A stretch of 64,000 nt of DNA, taken from the NCBI RefSeq assembly GCF_001425575.1, contig NZ_LMRD01000006.1:188513-252512 (forward strand). Direction: 5' to 3'. The stretch comes from Aurantimonas sp. Leaf443 (GTDB taxonomy: Bacteria; Pseudomonadota; Alphaproteobacteria; Rhizobiales; Rhizobiaceae). The position numbers and the translations under genes were made by a program. A model generated the notes under the pieces. It made no database searches, was not told the DNA's origin, and was given only the letters and a program-made list of their open reading frames with translations. Shown one piece after another: positions 12,300-20,778 of this stretch. Within the stretch, counting starts at the first letter, position 1, and every line of letters starts with the position of its first letter.

Positions 12300-12339
12300 G
12301 GCCCGGCCGAGCGGTGAGCGAACCGTCACCGGCCGGGCC
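12300..12339 (+). terminator. Long hairpin after mutT
   Basis: GGCCCGGCCG (12300-12309) and CGGCCGGGCC (12330-12339) form a perfect 10-bp stem. The 20-base loop can fold again (CGGT with ACCG). It starts 7 bases after the mutT stop and probably ends the argJ-GNAT-mutT operon. Confidence 0.5.
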
Positions 12340-12387
12340 TGCGCTTAAGCCTTTCTGCACCACCCTCGCCGTAAGCTCGCCTCGGCG

Positions 12388-12711
12388 ATGGACGGGGTGT
12401 GGGCGATGGCGAAGGACGAGGGAATCGAGGCCGCGCGCAGCGGCGAGCGCGGCGGCGGCATGGTCCGCGCCTCCGTCCTCTTCGCGCTGGTCGCCGTCAT
12501 CCTGTGCCTTCTCGCAGCCCCGGCGATCGACGGGCGCGTGGCCTCGCTCAACGAGCGCATGGCGCCGGCGATCGACATGATCACCACGGGTTCGATCGCC
12601 AAGGGTCCGGCGGCCAGGCGCTACAATGTCCGCCGCAGCGTCCTGCAGGAACCGGGGGCGCCGGCCTGCATCGTCGATCACAGGCAGCAGAGGTTCGGCT
12701 CGACATGCTGA
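12388..12711 (+). CDS. Small single-pass membrane protein, conserved in rhizobia-type genomes
   Basis: This encodes 107 residues with one hydrophobic segment (about residues 25-44, from MVRASVLFALVAVILCLLAA) and a short C-terminal part rich in Arg and Cys that includes YNVRRSVLQEPGAPACIVDH. I recall similar small proteins with an RRSVLQ...ACI motif as uncharacterised in Rhizobiales, so I call it conserved but of unknown function. It overlaps the Flp pilin gene by 7 bases, so the two are likely co-expressed. A role as a pilin partner is possible but is only inferred from position. Confidence 0.6.
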   Translation: MDGVWAMAKDEGIEAARSGERGGGMVRASVLFALVAVILCLLAAPAIDGRVASLNERMAPAIDMITTGSIAKGPAARRYNVRRSVLQEPGAPACIVDHRQQRFGSTC

Positions 12712-12929
12712 TCGGTCCCATCCGAGCGACACGCGGCTCCGCCGCCTTCCTGCGCAGGCGCGCCGAGCGCCTCGCCTCCGACGTCTCCGGCACGACGGTG
12801 ATCGAATACGTGCTGATCGCCAGCCTCATCGGCATCGCCATCATCGGGGGCGCCAAGGCGCTCGGGCTGGAGCTCGGCCGGGTCTTCGACTCGCTGGGAG
12901 CGGCCCTCTCCGCCATGGCAGCCCTTTGA
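12705..12929 (+). CDS. Flp/Fap-type (type IVb) prepilin, orphan
   Basis: This is a 74-residue type IVb prepilin. The leader is 29 residues, basic, and ends in Gly29; the mature start TTVIEY has the Glu at +5 and Tyr at +6 that define Flp prepilins cut by the TadV/CpaA peptidase. A hydrophobic helix follows (about residues 34-52). Flp pilins polymerise into thin adhesive fibres via the Tad secretion system. No cpa/tad gene is in the window, so this is an orphan pilin or a pseudopilin that would need a Tad system elsewhere. The gene starts inside the end of the preceding small membrane protein gene. At 74 residues it is a little longer than a typical Flp. Confidence 0.8.
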   Translation: MLIGPIRATRGSAAFLRRRAERLASDVSGTTVIEYVLIASLIGIAIIGGAKALGLELGRVFDSLGAALSAMAAL

Positions 12930-12978
12930 GTCTGTGACGTCTCGCGGCGGTGCGGGCGGACCATGGGTGCCGCGCCCG

Positions 12979-13938
12979 TCAGCGCAGCGGCGAGCGGTCC
13001 TTCAGTGCCTCGGCGAGGCTGACCTTGCCCGAGCCCGGCGAGAGGGGCTTCTGCTGGCTCTCGTGCGGCTTCCAGCCCGAGAGATAGAGGATGTCGAACG
13101 TCGCCCGCACCCGGCCGTCCGGGTCGCTGAAGCGCTCGGCATAGATTTCCGCCGCGCGGCGGAAGAACTGGCGCGTGGCCGGCCGGCGGCTGCGCTCCGA
13201 CACCATGTTCGCCATGCCCATGGCCCGCAGGTCGCGCATCAGATCGAAGATGGAATCGTAGCGCACCGTCAGGCGGTCGACGTCGCTGACGGGCAAGGCC
13301 AGGCCCGCCCGCTGCAGGAGCGCGCCGGCGTCGCGGATATCGGCGAAGGGCGCGACGCGCGGCGAGACGCCGCCGGTCGCCTCCGCTTCGGCCGCGATCA
13401 GCGAGGCGCGCAGCTCGTGCAGCGTCTCGCCGCCGAGAAGGGCGGCGAGGAAGAGCCCGTCCGGCCGCAGCGCCCGCGCCGCCTGCACGAGGACGCCCGG
13501 CGTGTCGTTGGTGAGATGCAGGGAGAGCGTCGAGACGAAGAGATCGACGCTTTCGGCCTTCAGCGGCAGCGCCTCCTCGTCGGCGACGATCGCCAGCCGC
13601 TCTCCCGGCCCCTTCGAAAGGAACGCGGCGTCGCGCTCGATCTCGAGCACGAGATCGGCCTTGCCCGAGCGGCGCAGCCGCTCCGCGCTCGCCCCCGCAT
13701 GGCCGGCGAGATCCACCGCCACGGCGAACCGACGCTCGACCAGCGACAGGCGGTCCTCCAGTTCGTCGGCGATGCGCTCGAGCAGGAACAGCGCGCCCGT
13801 CTGCCCCCGCATCGCCGCCCTGCGGCGCCGGCGGTCGAGCAGCGGCCGGTCGAAGAGCGGGCGGCGTTCGGCCGCGGGGCTCGGCGGCGCGTTCGGGGAA
13901 GGGGGGGCGGCGGGGGCGTCGGTCACGGCATCTCGCAT
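12979..13938 (-). CDS. Class I SAM-dependent methyltransferase-fold protein, NDUFAF5-like
   Basis: This 319-residue protein has a class I methyltransferase fold and resembles the family of the human complex I assembly factor NDUFAF5 and BioC-like proteins. Key stretches are FDRPLLDRRRRRA at the N-terminus, VDLAGHAG (a weak glycine-rich SAM motif), LSLHLTNDTPGVL, and VRYDSIFDLMRDLRAMGMANM, which is characteristic of the NDUFAF5 group. In that family the mitochondrial member hydroxylates an arginine of a complex I subunit, so a role in NADH dehydrogenase maturation is possible. It is divergent from the ComF-like gene. The exact reaction is unknown. Confidence 0.8.
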   Translation of the reverse strand: MRDAVTDAPAAPPSPNAPPSPAAERRPLFDRPLLDRRRRRAAMRGQTGALFLLERIADELEDRLSLVERRFAVAVDLAGHAGASAERLRRSGKADLVLEIERDAAFLSKGPGERLAIVADEEALPLKAESVDLFVSTLSLHLTNDTPGVLVQAARALRPDGLFLAALLGGETLHELRASLIAAEAEATGGVSPRVAPFADIRDAGALLQRAGLALPVSDVDRLTVRYDSIFDLMRDLRAMGMANMVSERSRRPATRQFFRRAAEIYAERFSDPDGRVRATFDILYLSGWKPHESQQKPLSPGSGKVSLAEALKDRSPLR

Positions 13939-14088
13939 CGGGCGGTCGGTCGCCGGTGTCGCATCGGCGGGTGCTTGTAGCTGAACCGGTTCGGAGTATC
14001 GTCAAGCCCGGTGGGAGGCGCGTCGCGGACGGGCCGCGCGGCGGGGAGGCCGGCGACCTGGACGGACGGCGAAGTTCGGGCGGCATCC

Positions 14089-14904
14089 ATGCGCATTCTC
14101 GTCCATGGCGGAGCGGTTCTGGCCGGAACGCTCGCGCGGTTCTTGTTTCCGCCGGTCTGTGCGGGCTGCGGTGGCGCGGTATCGAGCGCGGACGCGGTCT
14201 GCCCGCAATGCTGGCTGGCGCTGACCTTCATCGAGCGCCCCTACTGCGAGGCGCTCGGCCTGCCCTTCGCCTACGATCTCGGCAAGGGCTTCCTCTCGGC
14301 GGAGGCGATCGCCGAGCCGCCGCCCTTCGAGCGCCTGCGCGCCGCCGTCCTCTACGGCGATCTCGCGCGCCATCTCGTCGCCTCCCTGAAATATCGCGAC
14401 CGCACCGACCTCGTGCCGCTGATGGCCGGCTGGATGGACCGCGCGGGCACCGAGCTCCTCGCCGAGGCCGATTGCATCGTGCCGGTGCCGCTGCACCGCC
14501 GCCGCCTCTGGCGCCGACGCTTCAACCAGTCGGCCGAGCTCGGCCGGCGCCTTGCGGCCCTCGACGCCGCCCGTGGCGGACGGCTCGTCCATGCGCCGCG
14601 CGCGCTGGTGCGCGTGAAGGCGACGCAGAGCCAGGTGGGACTGACGCGCGGCCAGCGCGAGACGAACCTGAAGGGCGCGTTCCACGTGCCGCCGGCCCGG
14701 CGCGGCGAGATCGAGGGCCGGCGCGTCCTCCTGGTCGACGACGTCTACACGACCGGGGCGACCGCGGGCGCGGCGACGCGGGCGCTGAAGCGCGCCGGGG
14801 CGCGGGCGGTGGACGTCCTCGTCTTCGCCAGGGTTGCGGCCGGCGGCGCGGACGGCCATATCGTCGAGGAGACGAACACGGGATCCCGGCGATGGCTGAC
14901 GTAA
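14089..14904 (+). CDS. ComF family phosphoribosyltransferase-like protein
   Basis: This is a 271-residue ComF/GntX-like protein. An N-terminal zinc-ribbon (C24-x2-C27 ... C38-x2-C41) precedes a type I phosphoribosyltransferase domain whose PRPP-binding loop VLLVDDVYTTGAT lies at about 213-225. ComF is needed for DNA uptake in competent bacteria; in alphaproteobacteria its role is uncertain and may be in DNA or nucleotide metabolism. The ATG at 14089 gives the standard N-terminus. The next gene, grxC, starts inside its last 13 bases, so these form an operon with the nitrilase and DUF1178 genes. Confidence 0.9.
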   Translation: MRILVHGGAVLAGTLARFLFPPVCAGCGGAVSSADAVCPQCWLALTFIERPYCEALGLPFAYDLGKGFLSAEAIAEPPPFERLRAAVLYGDLARHLVASLKYRDRTDLVPLMAGWMDRAGTELLAEADCIVPVPLHRRRLWRRRFNQSAELGRRLAALDAARGGRLVHAPRALVRVKATQSQVGLTRGQRETNLKGAFHVPPARRGEIEGRRVLLVDDVYTTGATAGAATRALKRAGARAVDVLVFARVAAGGADGHIVEETNTGSRRWLT

Positions 14905-15149
14905 CGATCTACACGAGGCAGCTCTGCGGCTACTGCGCGCGCGCCAAGAGCCTTCTCGATTCCAAGGGCGTGGCCTACACGGAGAAGGACGCGACCTTCG
15001 AGCCGGGCCTGCGCAAGGAGATGCTCGCCCGGTCCAACGGCGGTACGACCTTTCCGCAGATCTTCGTGGGCGAGACCCATGTCGGCGGCTGCGACGACCT
15101 GCACGCGCTGGAGCGCGCCGGCAAGCTCGACGCGCTTCTGGCCGCCTGA
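14892..15149 (+). CDS. grxC: Glutaredoxin 3
   Basis: This 85-residue dithiol glutaredoxin reduces protein disulfides and glutathione mixed disulfides using glutathione. The active site is C12-G-Y-C15. The glutathione-binding loop reads TTFPQIFVG, with Phe in place of the more common Val before the cis-proline, followed by the GG(C)DDL motif. It overlaps the ComF-like gene by 13 bases and is followed 25 bases later by the nitrilase gene. Grx next to a C-N hydrolase and DUF1178 is a usual alphaproteobacterial arrangement. Confidence 0.94.
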   Translation: MADVTIYTRQLCGYCARAKSLLDSKGVAYTEKDATFEPGLRKEMLARSNGGTTFPQIFVGETHVGGCDDLHALERAGKLDALLAA

Positions 15150-15174
15150 GCCGAATCTCGAGGGGCAAACGTCC

Positions 15175-16059
15175 ATGACCGTCTTCAAGGCCGCCGTTCT
15201 CCAGATGCGTTCGGGCGTCGACCCGAAGGCCAATGTCGAGGCGCTGGAGCAACTCGTGGCGCGGGCCGCCGAGGCCGGCGCGTCCTATGCGCAGAGCCCT
15301 GAAATGACGGGCATGGTGCAGCGCGACAGGGCCGGGCTGAACGCCGAGCTGCGCGCCGAGGCGGAGGATCTCGTCGTATCCGCCGCCGCGCGTCTGGCCG
15401 AGCGGCACGGGCTCTATCTCCATGTCGGCTCGACGGCGATCGATCTCGGCGACGGGCGCGTGGCCAACCGCGCCTTCCTGTTCGGGCCGGACGGCGCGCG
15501 CCGGGCGACCTACGACAAGATCCATATGTTCGACGTCGATCTCGACAATGGCGAGAGCTGGCGCGAGTCGCGCACCTATCGGCCGGGCGCCTGCGCGGCG
15601 CTCGCCGATCTCGAGATCGGCGGCGGGCGGACCCGCCTGGGCTTCGCGGTCTGCTACGACATGCGCTTCCCCCATCTCTTCCGCGAGGAGGCGCTGGCGG
15701 GCGCCGAGATCCTCACAGCGCCGGCCGCCTTCACGCGCCAGACCGGCGAGGCGCATTGGCATGTCCTCCTGCGCGCCCGCGCCATCGAGAACGGCGCCTA
15801 TGTCCTCGCCGCCGCGCAGGGCGGCCTGCACGAGGACGGGCGCGAGACCTACGGCCATTCGCTGATCGTCGATCCCTGGGGCCGCATCGTCGCCGAAGTC
15901 GATGGCGACGCGCCCGGCATCGCCGTCGCCGAGATCGACACTGCAAAGGTGGCCGAGGCCCGGGCCAAGATCCCCAATCTCAGGAATGCCCGGCCCTTCG
16001 CGGTCGGAGAGGGAGGCGCCCGCGTCAGCGTGACGGGAGCGCTCGAGGCGGCGGAATGA
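15175..16059 (+). CDS. Carbon-nitrogen hydrolase (Nit family)
   Basis: This cytoplasmic 294-residue amidase belongs to the nitrilase superfamily. The catalytic triad is clear: Glu43 (in SPEMTG), Lys115 (in YDKIHMFDVD) and Cys160 (in GFAVCYDMRFPHLFR). It looks most like the Nit1/Nit2 branch, whose members hydrolyse deaminated glutathione or omega-amidic acids, so a glutathione-repair role fits well with the neighbouring glutaredoxin gene. Its stop overlaps the start of the DUF1178 gene (ATGA). The substrate is inferred. Confidence 0.9.
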   Translation: MTVFKAAVLQMRSGVDPKANVEALEQLVARAAEAGASYAQSPEMTGMVQRDRAGLNAELRAEAEDLVVSAAARLAERHGLYLHVGSTAIDLGDGRVANRAFLFGPDGARRATYDKIHMFDVDLDNGESWRESRTYRPGACAALADLEIGGGRTRLGFAVCYDMRFPHLFREEALAGAEILTAPAAFTRQTGEAHWHVLLRARAIENGAYVLAAAQGGLHEDGRETYGHSLIVDPWGRIVAEVDGDAPGIAVAEIDTAKVAEARAKIPNLRNARPFAVGEGGARVSVTGALEAAE

Positions 16060-16568
16060 TCCATTTCCATCTGCGTTGCGAGCCCGCGGGCCACGGCTTC
16101 GATGGATGGTTTCGCTCGGGCGCCGATTTCGATCGGCAGGTGCAGCTCGGGCTCGTGACCTGCCCGGACTGCGGGGCGACGACCGTCGCCAAGGCGCTGA
16201 TGGCGCCCTCGATCGCGCGCGGCGAGCCGGCCCGCGGAGCGCCGTCGCCGTCGCAGGGCGAGGCGTCGGCTTCCGCCGCCGAAGCCCCCGCCGCGCCTTC
16301 CCTGCCGGGTCCGGCGGAATTGGCCGCCGCCTTCGCCCATCCCGATGCCGCCCGCTTCTTCGGCGAGCTGCAGGCGGCGACGCGCCGGCTGAAGGCGGGC
16401 GCCGAAAATGTCGGACCGCGCTTCGCCGAGGAGGCGCGGCGCATCCATTACGGGGAAAGCGACCGGCGGCAGATCTTCGGCGAGGCCTCGCGGCGCGAGG
16501 TCGACGCGCTCGCCGAGGAGGGCATCGCCGCCATGCCGCTGATGCCTTTGCCAGAGGACCACAATTGA
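16056..16568 (+). CDS. DUF1178 family protein
   Basis: This 170-residue protein belongs to DUF1178, small proteins common in alpha- and betaproteobacteria with no known function. The N-terminal MIHFHLRCEPAGHGFDGWF and the zinc-finger-like CPDCG (about residue 45) are diagnostic. An Ala/Pro-rich linker (about 60-85) joins a C-terminal helical region with AEEARRIHYGESDRRQIFGEAS. It is translationally coupled to the nitrilase gene. A metal-binding role is likely, but nothing more can be said. Confidence 0.88.
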   Translation: MIHFHLRCEPAGHGFDGWFRSGADFDRQVQLGLVTCPDCGATTVAKALMAPSIARGEPARGAPSPSQGEASASAAEAPAAPSLPGPAELAAAFAHPDAARFFGELQAATRRLKAGAENVGPRFAEEARRIHYGESDRRQIFGEASRREVDALAEEGIAAMPLMPLPEDHN

Positions 16569-16659
16569 CGAACCGGAGCGCACCGAGCGGCGGCGCGCAA
16601 CCTGTTTCACGGCGTGGCGATCCGCGCCGTCTCCCCATCGCCTATCGCGGAGTAGGACT

Positions 16660-16941
16660 TTGAAGAAGCGTTGGGCCGACGCCCCGTCCCCTTGCGTCGA
16701 CGTGTGCAAGTTTCGCGGACCGGACAAGCTCTGCGCCGGCTGCTTCATGACGAAGGCGGAGAAGAAGTCCTTCAAGCGGCTGGACGGCAAGGCCGAGAAG
16801 AAGGCCTTCTTCGTCATGCTCGTGGCGCGCATCGAAGCGGCCGGCCGCTTCGGTCGCTGGTCGCTGAACTACCGGCGCCGCTGCGAGCGCAAGGGCGTGC
16901 CCTGTCCGCTCGACAAGATCGAGACGCCGGCCGGCGCCTGA
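16660..16941 (+). CDS. DUF1289 family cysteine-rich protein
   Basis: This 93-residue protein has four cysteines near its N-terminus (C12, C16, C25, C28) in the pattern of DUF1289 (YdhL-like) proteins, which probably bind zinc or an Fe-S cluster. The start is a TTG at 16660 with GGAG 7 bases before it; no ATG fits the family N-terminus. The rest is basic (WSLNYRRRCERKG). It lies at the end of the ComF-grx-nit cluster and converges on the next gene. Function is unknown. Confidence 0.82.
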   Translation: MKKRWADAPSPCVDVCKFRGPDKLCAGCFMTKAEKKSFKRLDGKAEKKAFFVMLVARIEAAGRFGRWSLNYRRRCERKGVPCPLDKIETPAGA

Positions 16942-16972
16942 GCCGGCGCGCGCTCCCGCGCCCATCATTGGT

Positions 16973-17002
16973 CCCGCCGAGAAATCCTCTCGCGGCGGCG
17001 GG
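16973..17002. terminator. Hairpin between two convergent genes
   Basis: CGAGA (16978-16982) and TCTCG (16988-16992) pair around a 5-base loop; flanking CCCGC and GCGGG extend the stem with a bulge. It sits between the DUF1289 gene and the convergent gene at 17005 and may end both. Confidence 0.35.
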
Positions 17003-17004
17003 CC

Positions 17005-17349
17005 TCAGCCCCGGGCGCTGCGCGCGAGCGTCACGCCCTTGTGCCGCGTCGGGCCGTCGCCGTCGCCCGGCGCGGCGCTGCGGGCCTGTTCGAGCATCAG
17101 GTCGCCCTTCATGCCGCCGAGGACGCGCAGGTCCTTGATCTCGCACAGGACGGCGATGCGGAAGGCGAGGGAGCGCAGGTGCGCGCGGTTGTAGCAGAAG
17201 AAGGCGAGCGCCGCCCGGACGCGGCCGTCGAGCTTCAGGATCAGCGCCTGGCGCGTGCGCTCGTCCGAGCGCAGGAGGAGCGCCAGGAGTTCCAACTCCA
17301 CCGGGCAGGAGGCTTCGTTCGGGATTCCGTCTCGGTTTGAAGAAACCAT
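17005..17349 (-). CDS. Conserved hypothetical protein
   Basis: This 114-residue protein has no signal peptide or membrane segment. It is helical by appearance, with LELLALLLRSDERTRQALILKL and FFCYNRAHLRSLAFRIAVLCEI. I do not recognise a named family. The ATG at 17349 has AGGA 5 bases upstream. It converges on the DUF1289 gene and follows ubiG on the same strand after 236 bases. A tiny reading frame with a strong ribosome-binding site lies just upstream (17383-17409). Confidence 0.65.
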   Translation of the reverse strand: MVSSNRDGIPNEASCPVELELLALLLRSDERTRQALILKLDGRVRAALAFFCYNRAHLRSLAFRIAVLCEIKDLRVLGGMKGDLMLEQARSAAPGDGDGPTRHKGVTLARSARG

Positions 17350-17585
17350 GCCGTCCTCGATTCTCTCGTGCCCCGCCGCTCATCAACGCAATCGGCCGGA
17401 GGCGTGCAACGCGCCTCCTTTGTGATCCTTACAATGGCGGACGACGCTTGCGCTGGGCTTGCAGGAGGGCTCCGTTTCGAGCCTCGCGGAGGGCAAAAAT
17501 TCTCCTTGCACCAATGACTTGCGCTTGCGACGGGCGCTGGAGCAAAGCGATCCCGCGTCAAGGCCGGCCGCGCAAAATTTGATCG

Positions 17586-18332
17586 TCAGGCGGGCCGGCG
17601 CGCGAGCAGCATGTAGTTCACGTCGAGGTCGCGCGAGCGGCGCCATTCGTCGGCGAGCGGGTGGTAGACGACGCCGGTCTCGTCGATCATCGTCAGGCCG
17701 TCCGCCTCCAGCGGCCGCGAGATCTCCTCCGGCCGCACCAGCTTGGAATAGGTGTGGGTGCCGCGCGGCAGCCAGCGCAGGACGTATTCGGCGCCGACGA
17801 TGGCGAGCGACAGGGCCTTCAGCGTGCGGTTGATGGTGGCGACCGCGAGCAGCCCGCCGGGCTTCACCATCGTGGCGCAGGAGGACAGGAACAGCGGAAC
17901 GTCCGAGACGTGCTCGACGATCTCCAGCGCCAGGACGACGTCGAAGCGCTCGCCGCCCTCGGCGATGGCCTCGGCCGTGGTCGCGCGGTAGTCGATGTCG
18001 AGGCCGCCGGTCTCGGCATGGAGCTTGGCGACCTCGATATTGGTCTGCGAGGCGTCGGCCCCGACCACGGAGGCGCCGAGCCGGGCCATCGGCTCGCAGA
18101 TCAGCCCGCCGCCGCAGCCGATGTCGAGAACCGACAGGCCCTCGAAGGGCCGCGTCGAGCGCAGGTCGCGGGAGAAGTTCAGCGCCATCTGCTCGCGCAG
18201 ATAGTCGAGGCGCACGGGGTTGAAGCGGTGGAGCGGGCGGAACTTGCCCTTGGGGTTCCACCATTCGGCCGCGAGGCGCGAGAAGCGCTCGATCTCGTCC
18301 GCATCGATCGTCGTGCCCGGCTGAACGCTCAT
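17586..18332 (-). CDS. ubiG: Ubiquinone biosynthesis O-methyltransferase
   Basis: UbiG carries out both O-methylations in ubiquinone synthesis, using S-adenosylmethionine. The 248 residues fit the family. The start ATG at 18332 ([10 protein letters not shown]) is preferred over an upstream in-frame ATG. Motif [11 protein letters not shown] is at 68-77, with the N-terminal [22 protein letters not shown] and the later LEIVEHV and [14 protein letters not shown], all typical of UbiG. It is upstream on the minus strand of the hypothetical gene and downstream of the c-di-GMP pair. In many Rhizobiales ubiG sits next to lysC; here two extra genes lie between them. Confidence 0.95.
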   Translation of the reverse strand: MSVQPGTTIDADEIERFSRLAAEWWNPKGKFRPLHRFNPVRLDYLREQMALNFSRDLRSTRPFEGLSVLDIGCGGGLICEPMARLGASVVGADASQTNIEVAKLHAETGGLDIDYRATTAEAIAEGGERFDVVLALEIVEHVSDVPLFLSSCATMVKPGGLLAVATINRTLKALSLAIVGAEYVLRWLPRGTHTYSKLVRPEEISRPLEADGLTMIDETGVVYHPLADEWRRSRDLDVNYMLLARRPA

Positions 18333-18432
18333 TGAACTTCCTCGACCCCTTCGCAACAGGTCAGGGATGTTCGCCGCGGCGGGCGAAAGTCAAGCGCGCC
18401 GCGCGGTCGCGGGCGGGCGCGCCCGGAGCGCC

Positions 18433-20778
18433 TCAGGCGAGGAGGCGCGCCTCGCATTCGATGGCCGGCGCCGTGCGGCTCGCGCGACCGAGCGCCCAGA
18501 TGCCGAGATCCTCCAGCGAGCGCGGCGGGCTGATGCCGTAGCCCTGGAAGAGGTCGCAGCGCGCGCTGGCGAGCATCTCCTGCTTGCGCGCCGTGTCCAC
18601 GCCTTCCGCCACCACGCAGAGCCCCTGCGCGTGGCAGAGGGCCACGAGCGCGTCGAGCGTCGTCTGCGAGTTCTGCTCGACGATGCGCTCCAGGAAGAAG
18701 CGGTCGAGCTTGATCGTGTCGGCGCTGTATTCGATGATCTGCTGGACCGAGGTGTAGCCGGCCCCGAAATCGTCGATGGCGATGCGCACGCCGGAGGCGC
18801 GCAGCGCCGCGACGTTGGCCGTGACTTCCCGCGTCGCCCCGACCGCCACCGTCTCGGTCAGCTCCAGCTCGACCAGCCGGGGCTCCACGCCGTAGGCGGC
18901 CATGCGCTCGGCGATGTAGCCGTGGATCTCGGTGCCGTGCAGCTCGGCCGAGGAGAGGTTCACGCACAGGACGAGGTCGCGGCCGAACCAGGCCTGCAGC
19001 TGCCGATGGTCGCGCAGCGCGCGGTCCACCATCCAGCGATCGATCTTGCTGAAGAGCCCGTTGCGTTCGGCGATGGGCACGAACTCGTCCGGACCGACGG
19101 CGCCGAGCCGGGGCGAGGTCCAGCGGATGAGCGCCTCGCAGCTCGAAACGCGGCCGAGCGCGTCCACCGTCGGCATGTAGACGACGCGGAACTCCTGATC
19201 GGGATCGTTGCGGCGCAGTTCCGTCTGGATCTGGCGGGCGCGCGAGCGCTGGGCGCTGATCTCGGGACCGAAGCGCTCGGCGCGGTTCTTGCCCCGCGCC
19301 TTGGCCTGATACATCGCCGCGTCGGCATCCGCCACGAGCTCGGCCAGCGAGGTCGCGCTGCCCGGATAGCTGGCGATGCCGATCGAGACGGCCACGGGAA
19401 AGCGCTCGCCCGAGACGTCGAAGCCGCGTTCGAAATGGGAGAGGATCGCGTCGGCGATCTCCTGCTCCTTGTCGATCCCCTCGGGCGTGCGCAGCATCAC
19501 GGCGAACTCGTCGCCCGACAGGCGCGCCACGATCGCATCCGGCCCGCCGACCCGGCGCACCGCGTCCTCGATGCGGGCGGCCAGAGCGGCCAGCAATTCG
19601 TCGCCCGCCTCGTGGCCGTAGCGGTCGTTGACGAACTTGAAGTTGTCGACGTCGATGAAGAGGAGGGCGCGGCCGCTGCCGTCGGCGTCCGCCGCCTCGA
19701 TGGAGGCGGCGGCGAGGATGTTGAAATGGGCGCGGTTGCTGATGCCCGTGAGCGTGTCGGTCAAAGCCGCCTCGCCGATGCGCCGCAGCGAGGAGGCCAC
19801 GTCGTCGTGGAGGCGCTTCACGTTGCCGGCGAGGGTCTGGACCTCGCCCGGCGCTACGCTGATCGTGATCGATCCGCGCTGCCCCTGCATGACCTCGGTC
19901 ACCTGGCGGTCGAGATCGGAGACCGGGTGGATGATGAAGCGGCGCACGAGGAGGATGAGGAGGCAGATCGACAGGAGGCTCATGACGATCGTGCCGGCGC
20001 AGAGCATGAGCTTCAGCCCGTCCAGCCGCTCGGTCGTGTAGGAGGCCGGCGCCGTGAGGCGCATGACCAGCCCGCTGCCGAGCGCCGCCGAGGCGGAGAT
20101 GCCGTCCTCGGCCGCGCGCCAGTCGGTGGAGATTTCCAGTTTCGCGCCGTATTCGCGCTCCATCTCCTGGCGCAGCTGCAGGAAGCGGGCGGGGCGGATC
20201 GCGGTCTGGACGGTGATCGCCCGAGCGATGCCGCCGCCGACCGGCCGGCCCATCGTGACCGGATCGAGACGGACCGAGGAGACGATGAGCGCGCTCTGCC
20301 CGTCCCGGTCGACGAGGGCGCTGGACGAGAGCCGCGCGGAGGAGACGAGGGCGCGCGCCTGGTTCAGCTGGGCGAGCGAGATCTCGGCGAAGGGATCGCT
20401 GCTGTTCTCGAAGTAGAATTCGGGCGCCTGCGTGGTCCGGTAGAGCGCGAAGGAGATGAACTTCTGCGGGTCGTCGCTGAGCTGGCGGATCGTCTCCTCG
20501 AGCCGCGAGCTCAGCGCGTTGCTGCGAAAGCCCGTATCGGCCTCCTGCACGAAGACGCGCAGCGTCGAGGAACTGACGAGGAGCTCCAGCAGCCCGCGAT
20601 TGATCGTCTCGTCGTTGCTGTAGAGGAGCGACAGGTGGCTCAGCTGCTGGCGCAGCCGCGTCTCCTCGAGCCGCTGCACCGAGTCGCGCTGGACCATGTA
20701 GATCGTCATCGCCGCGAGCGCGTAGCTCGTCAGGACGACCGGAAAGATCAGGAGGAGCGCGCGGCTGGTGAGCTTCAC
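18433..20778 (-). CDS. Membrane HAMP-GGDEF-EAL protein, MbaA-like
   Basis: This is a 781-residue c-di-GMP enzyme of the inner membrane. TM1 (about 8-28) and TM2 (about 253-278) enclose a periplasmic domain of about 220 residues; a HAMP domain (about 279-330), a GGDEF domain (signature SGDEF at 421-425) and an EAL domain (EAL at 548-550, DDFGAG at 669-674, NLSS and ELTETV nearby) follow. The EAL set looks complete, so phosphodiesterase activity is likely. The GGDEF domain has Ser for the first Gly and no RxxD inhibitory site, so its cyclase activity is open. Start is GTG at 20778; it overlaps the stop of the preceding periplasmic binding protein gene by 3-4 bases (GTGA). That coupling suggests the binding protein is its ligand sensor, as NspS is for MbaA. 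Confidence 0.92.
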   Translation of the reverse strand: MKLTSRALLLIFPVVLTSYALAAMTIYMVQRDSVQRLEETRLRQQLSHLSLLYSNDETINRGLLELLVSSSTLRVFVQEADTGFRSNALSSRLEETIRQLSDDPQKFISFALYRTTQAPEFYFENSSDPFAEISLAQLNQARALVSSARLSSSALVDRDGQSALIVSSVRLDPVTMGRPVGGGIARAITVQTAIRPARFLQLRQEMEREYGAKLEISTDWRAAEDGISASAALGSGLVMRLTAPASYTTERLDGLKLMLCAGTIVMSLLSICLLILLVRRFIIHPVSDLDRQVTEVMQGQRGSITISVAPGEVQTLAGNVKRLHDDVASSLRRIGEAALTDTLTGISNRAHFNILAAASIEAADADGSGRALLFIDVDNFKFVNDRYGHEAGDELLAALAARIEDAVRRVGGPDAIVARLSGDEFAVMLRTPEGIDKEQEIADAILSHFERGFDVSGERFPVAVSIGIASYPGSATSLAELVADADAAMYQAKARGKNRAERFGPEISAQRSRARQIQTELRRNDPDQEFRVVYMPTVDALGRVSSCEALIRWTSPRLGAVGPDEFVPIAERNGLFSKIDRWMVDRALRDHRQLQAWFGRDLVLCVNLSSAELHGTEIHGYIAERMAAYGVEPRLVELELTETVAVGATREVTANVAALRASGVRIAIDDFGAGYTSVQQIIEYSADTIKLDRFFLERIVEQNSQTTLDALVALCHAQGLCVVAEGVDTARKQEMLASARCDLFQGYGISPPRSLEDLGIWALGRASRTAPAIECEARLLA

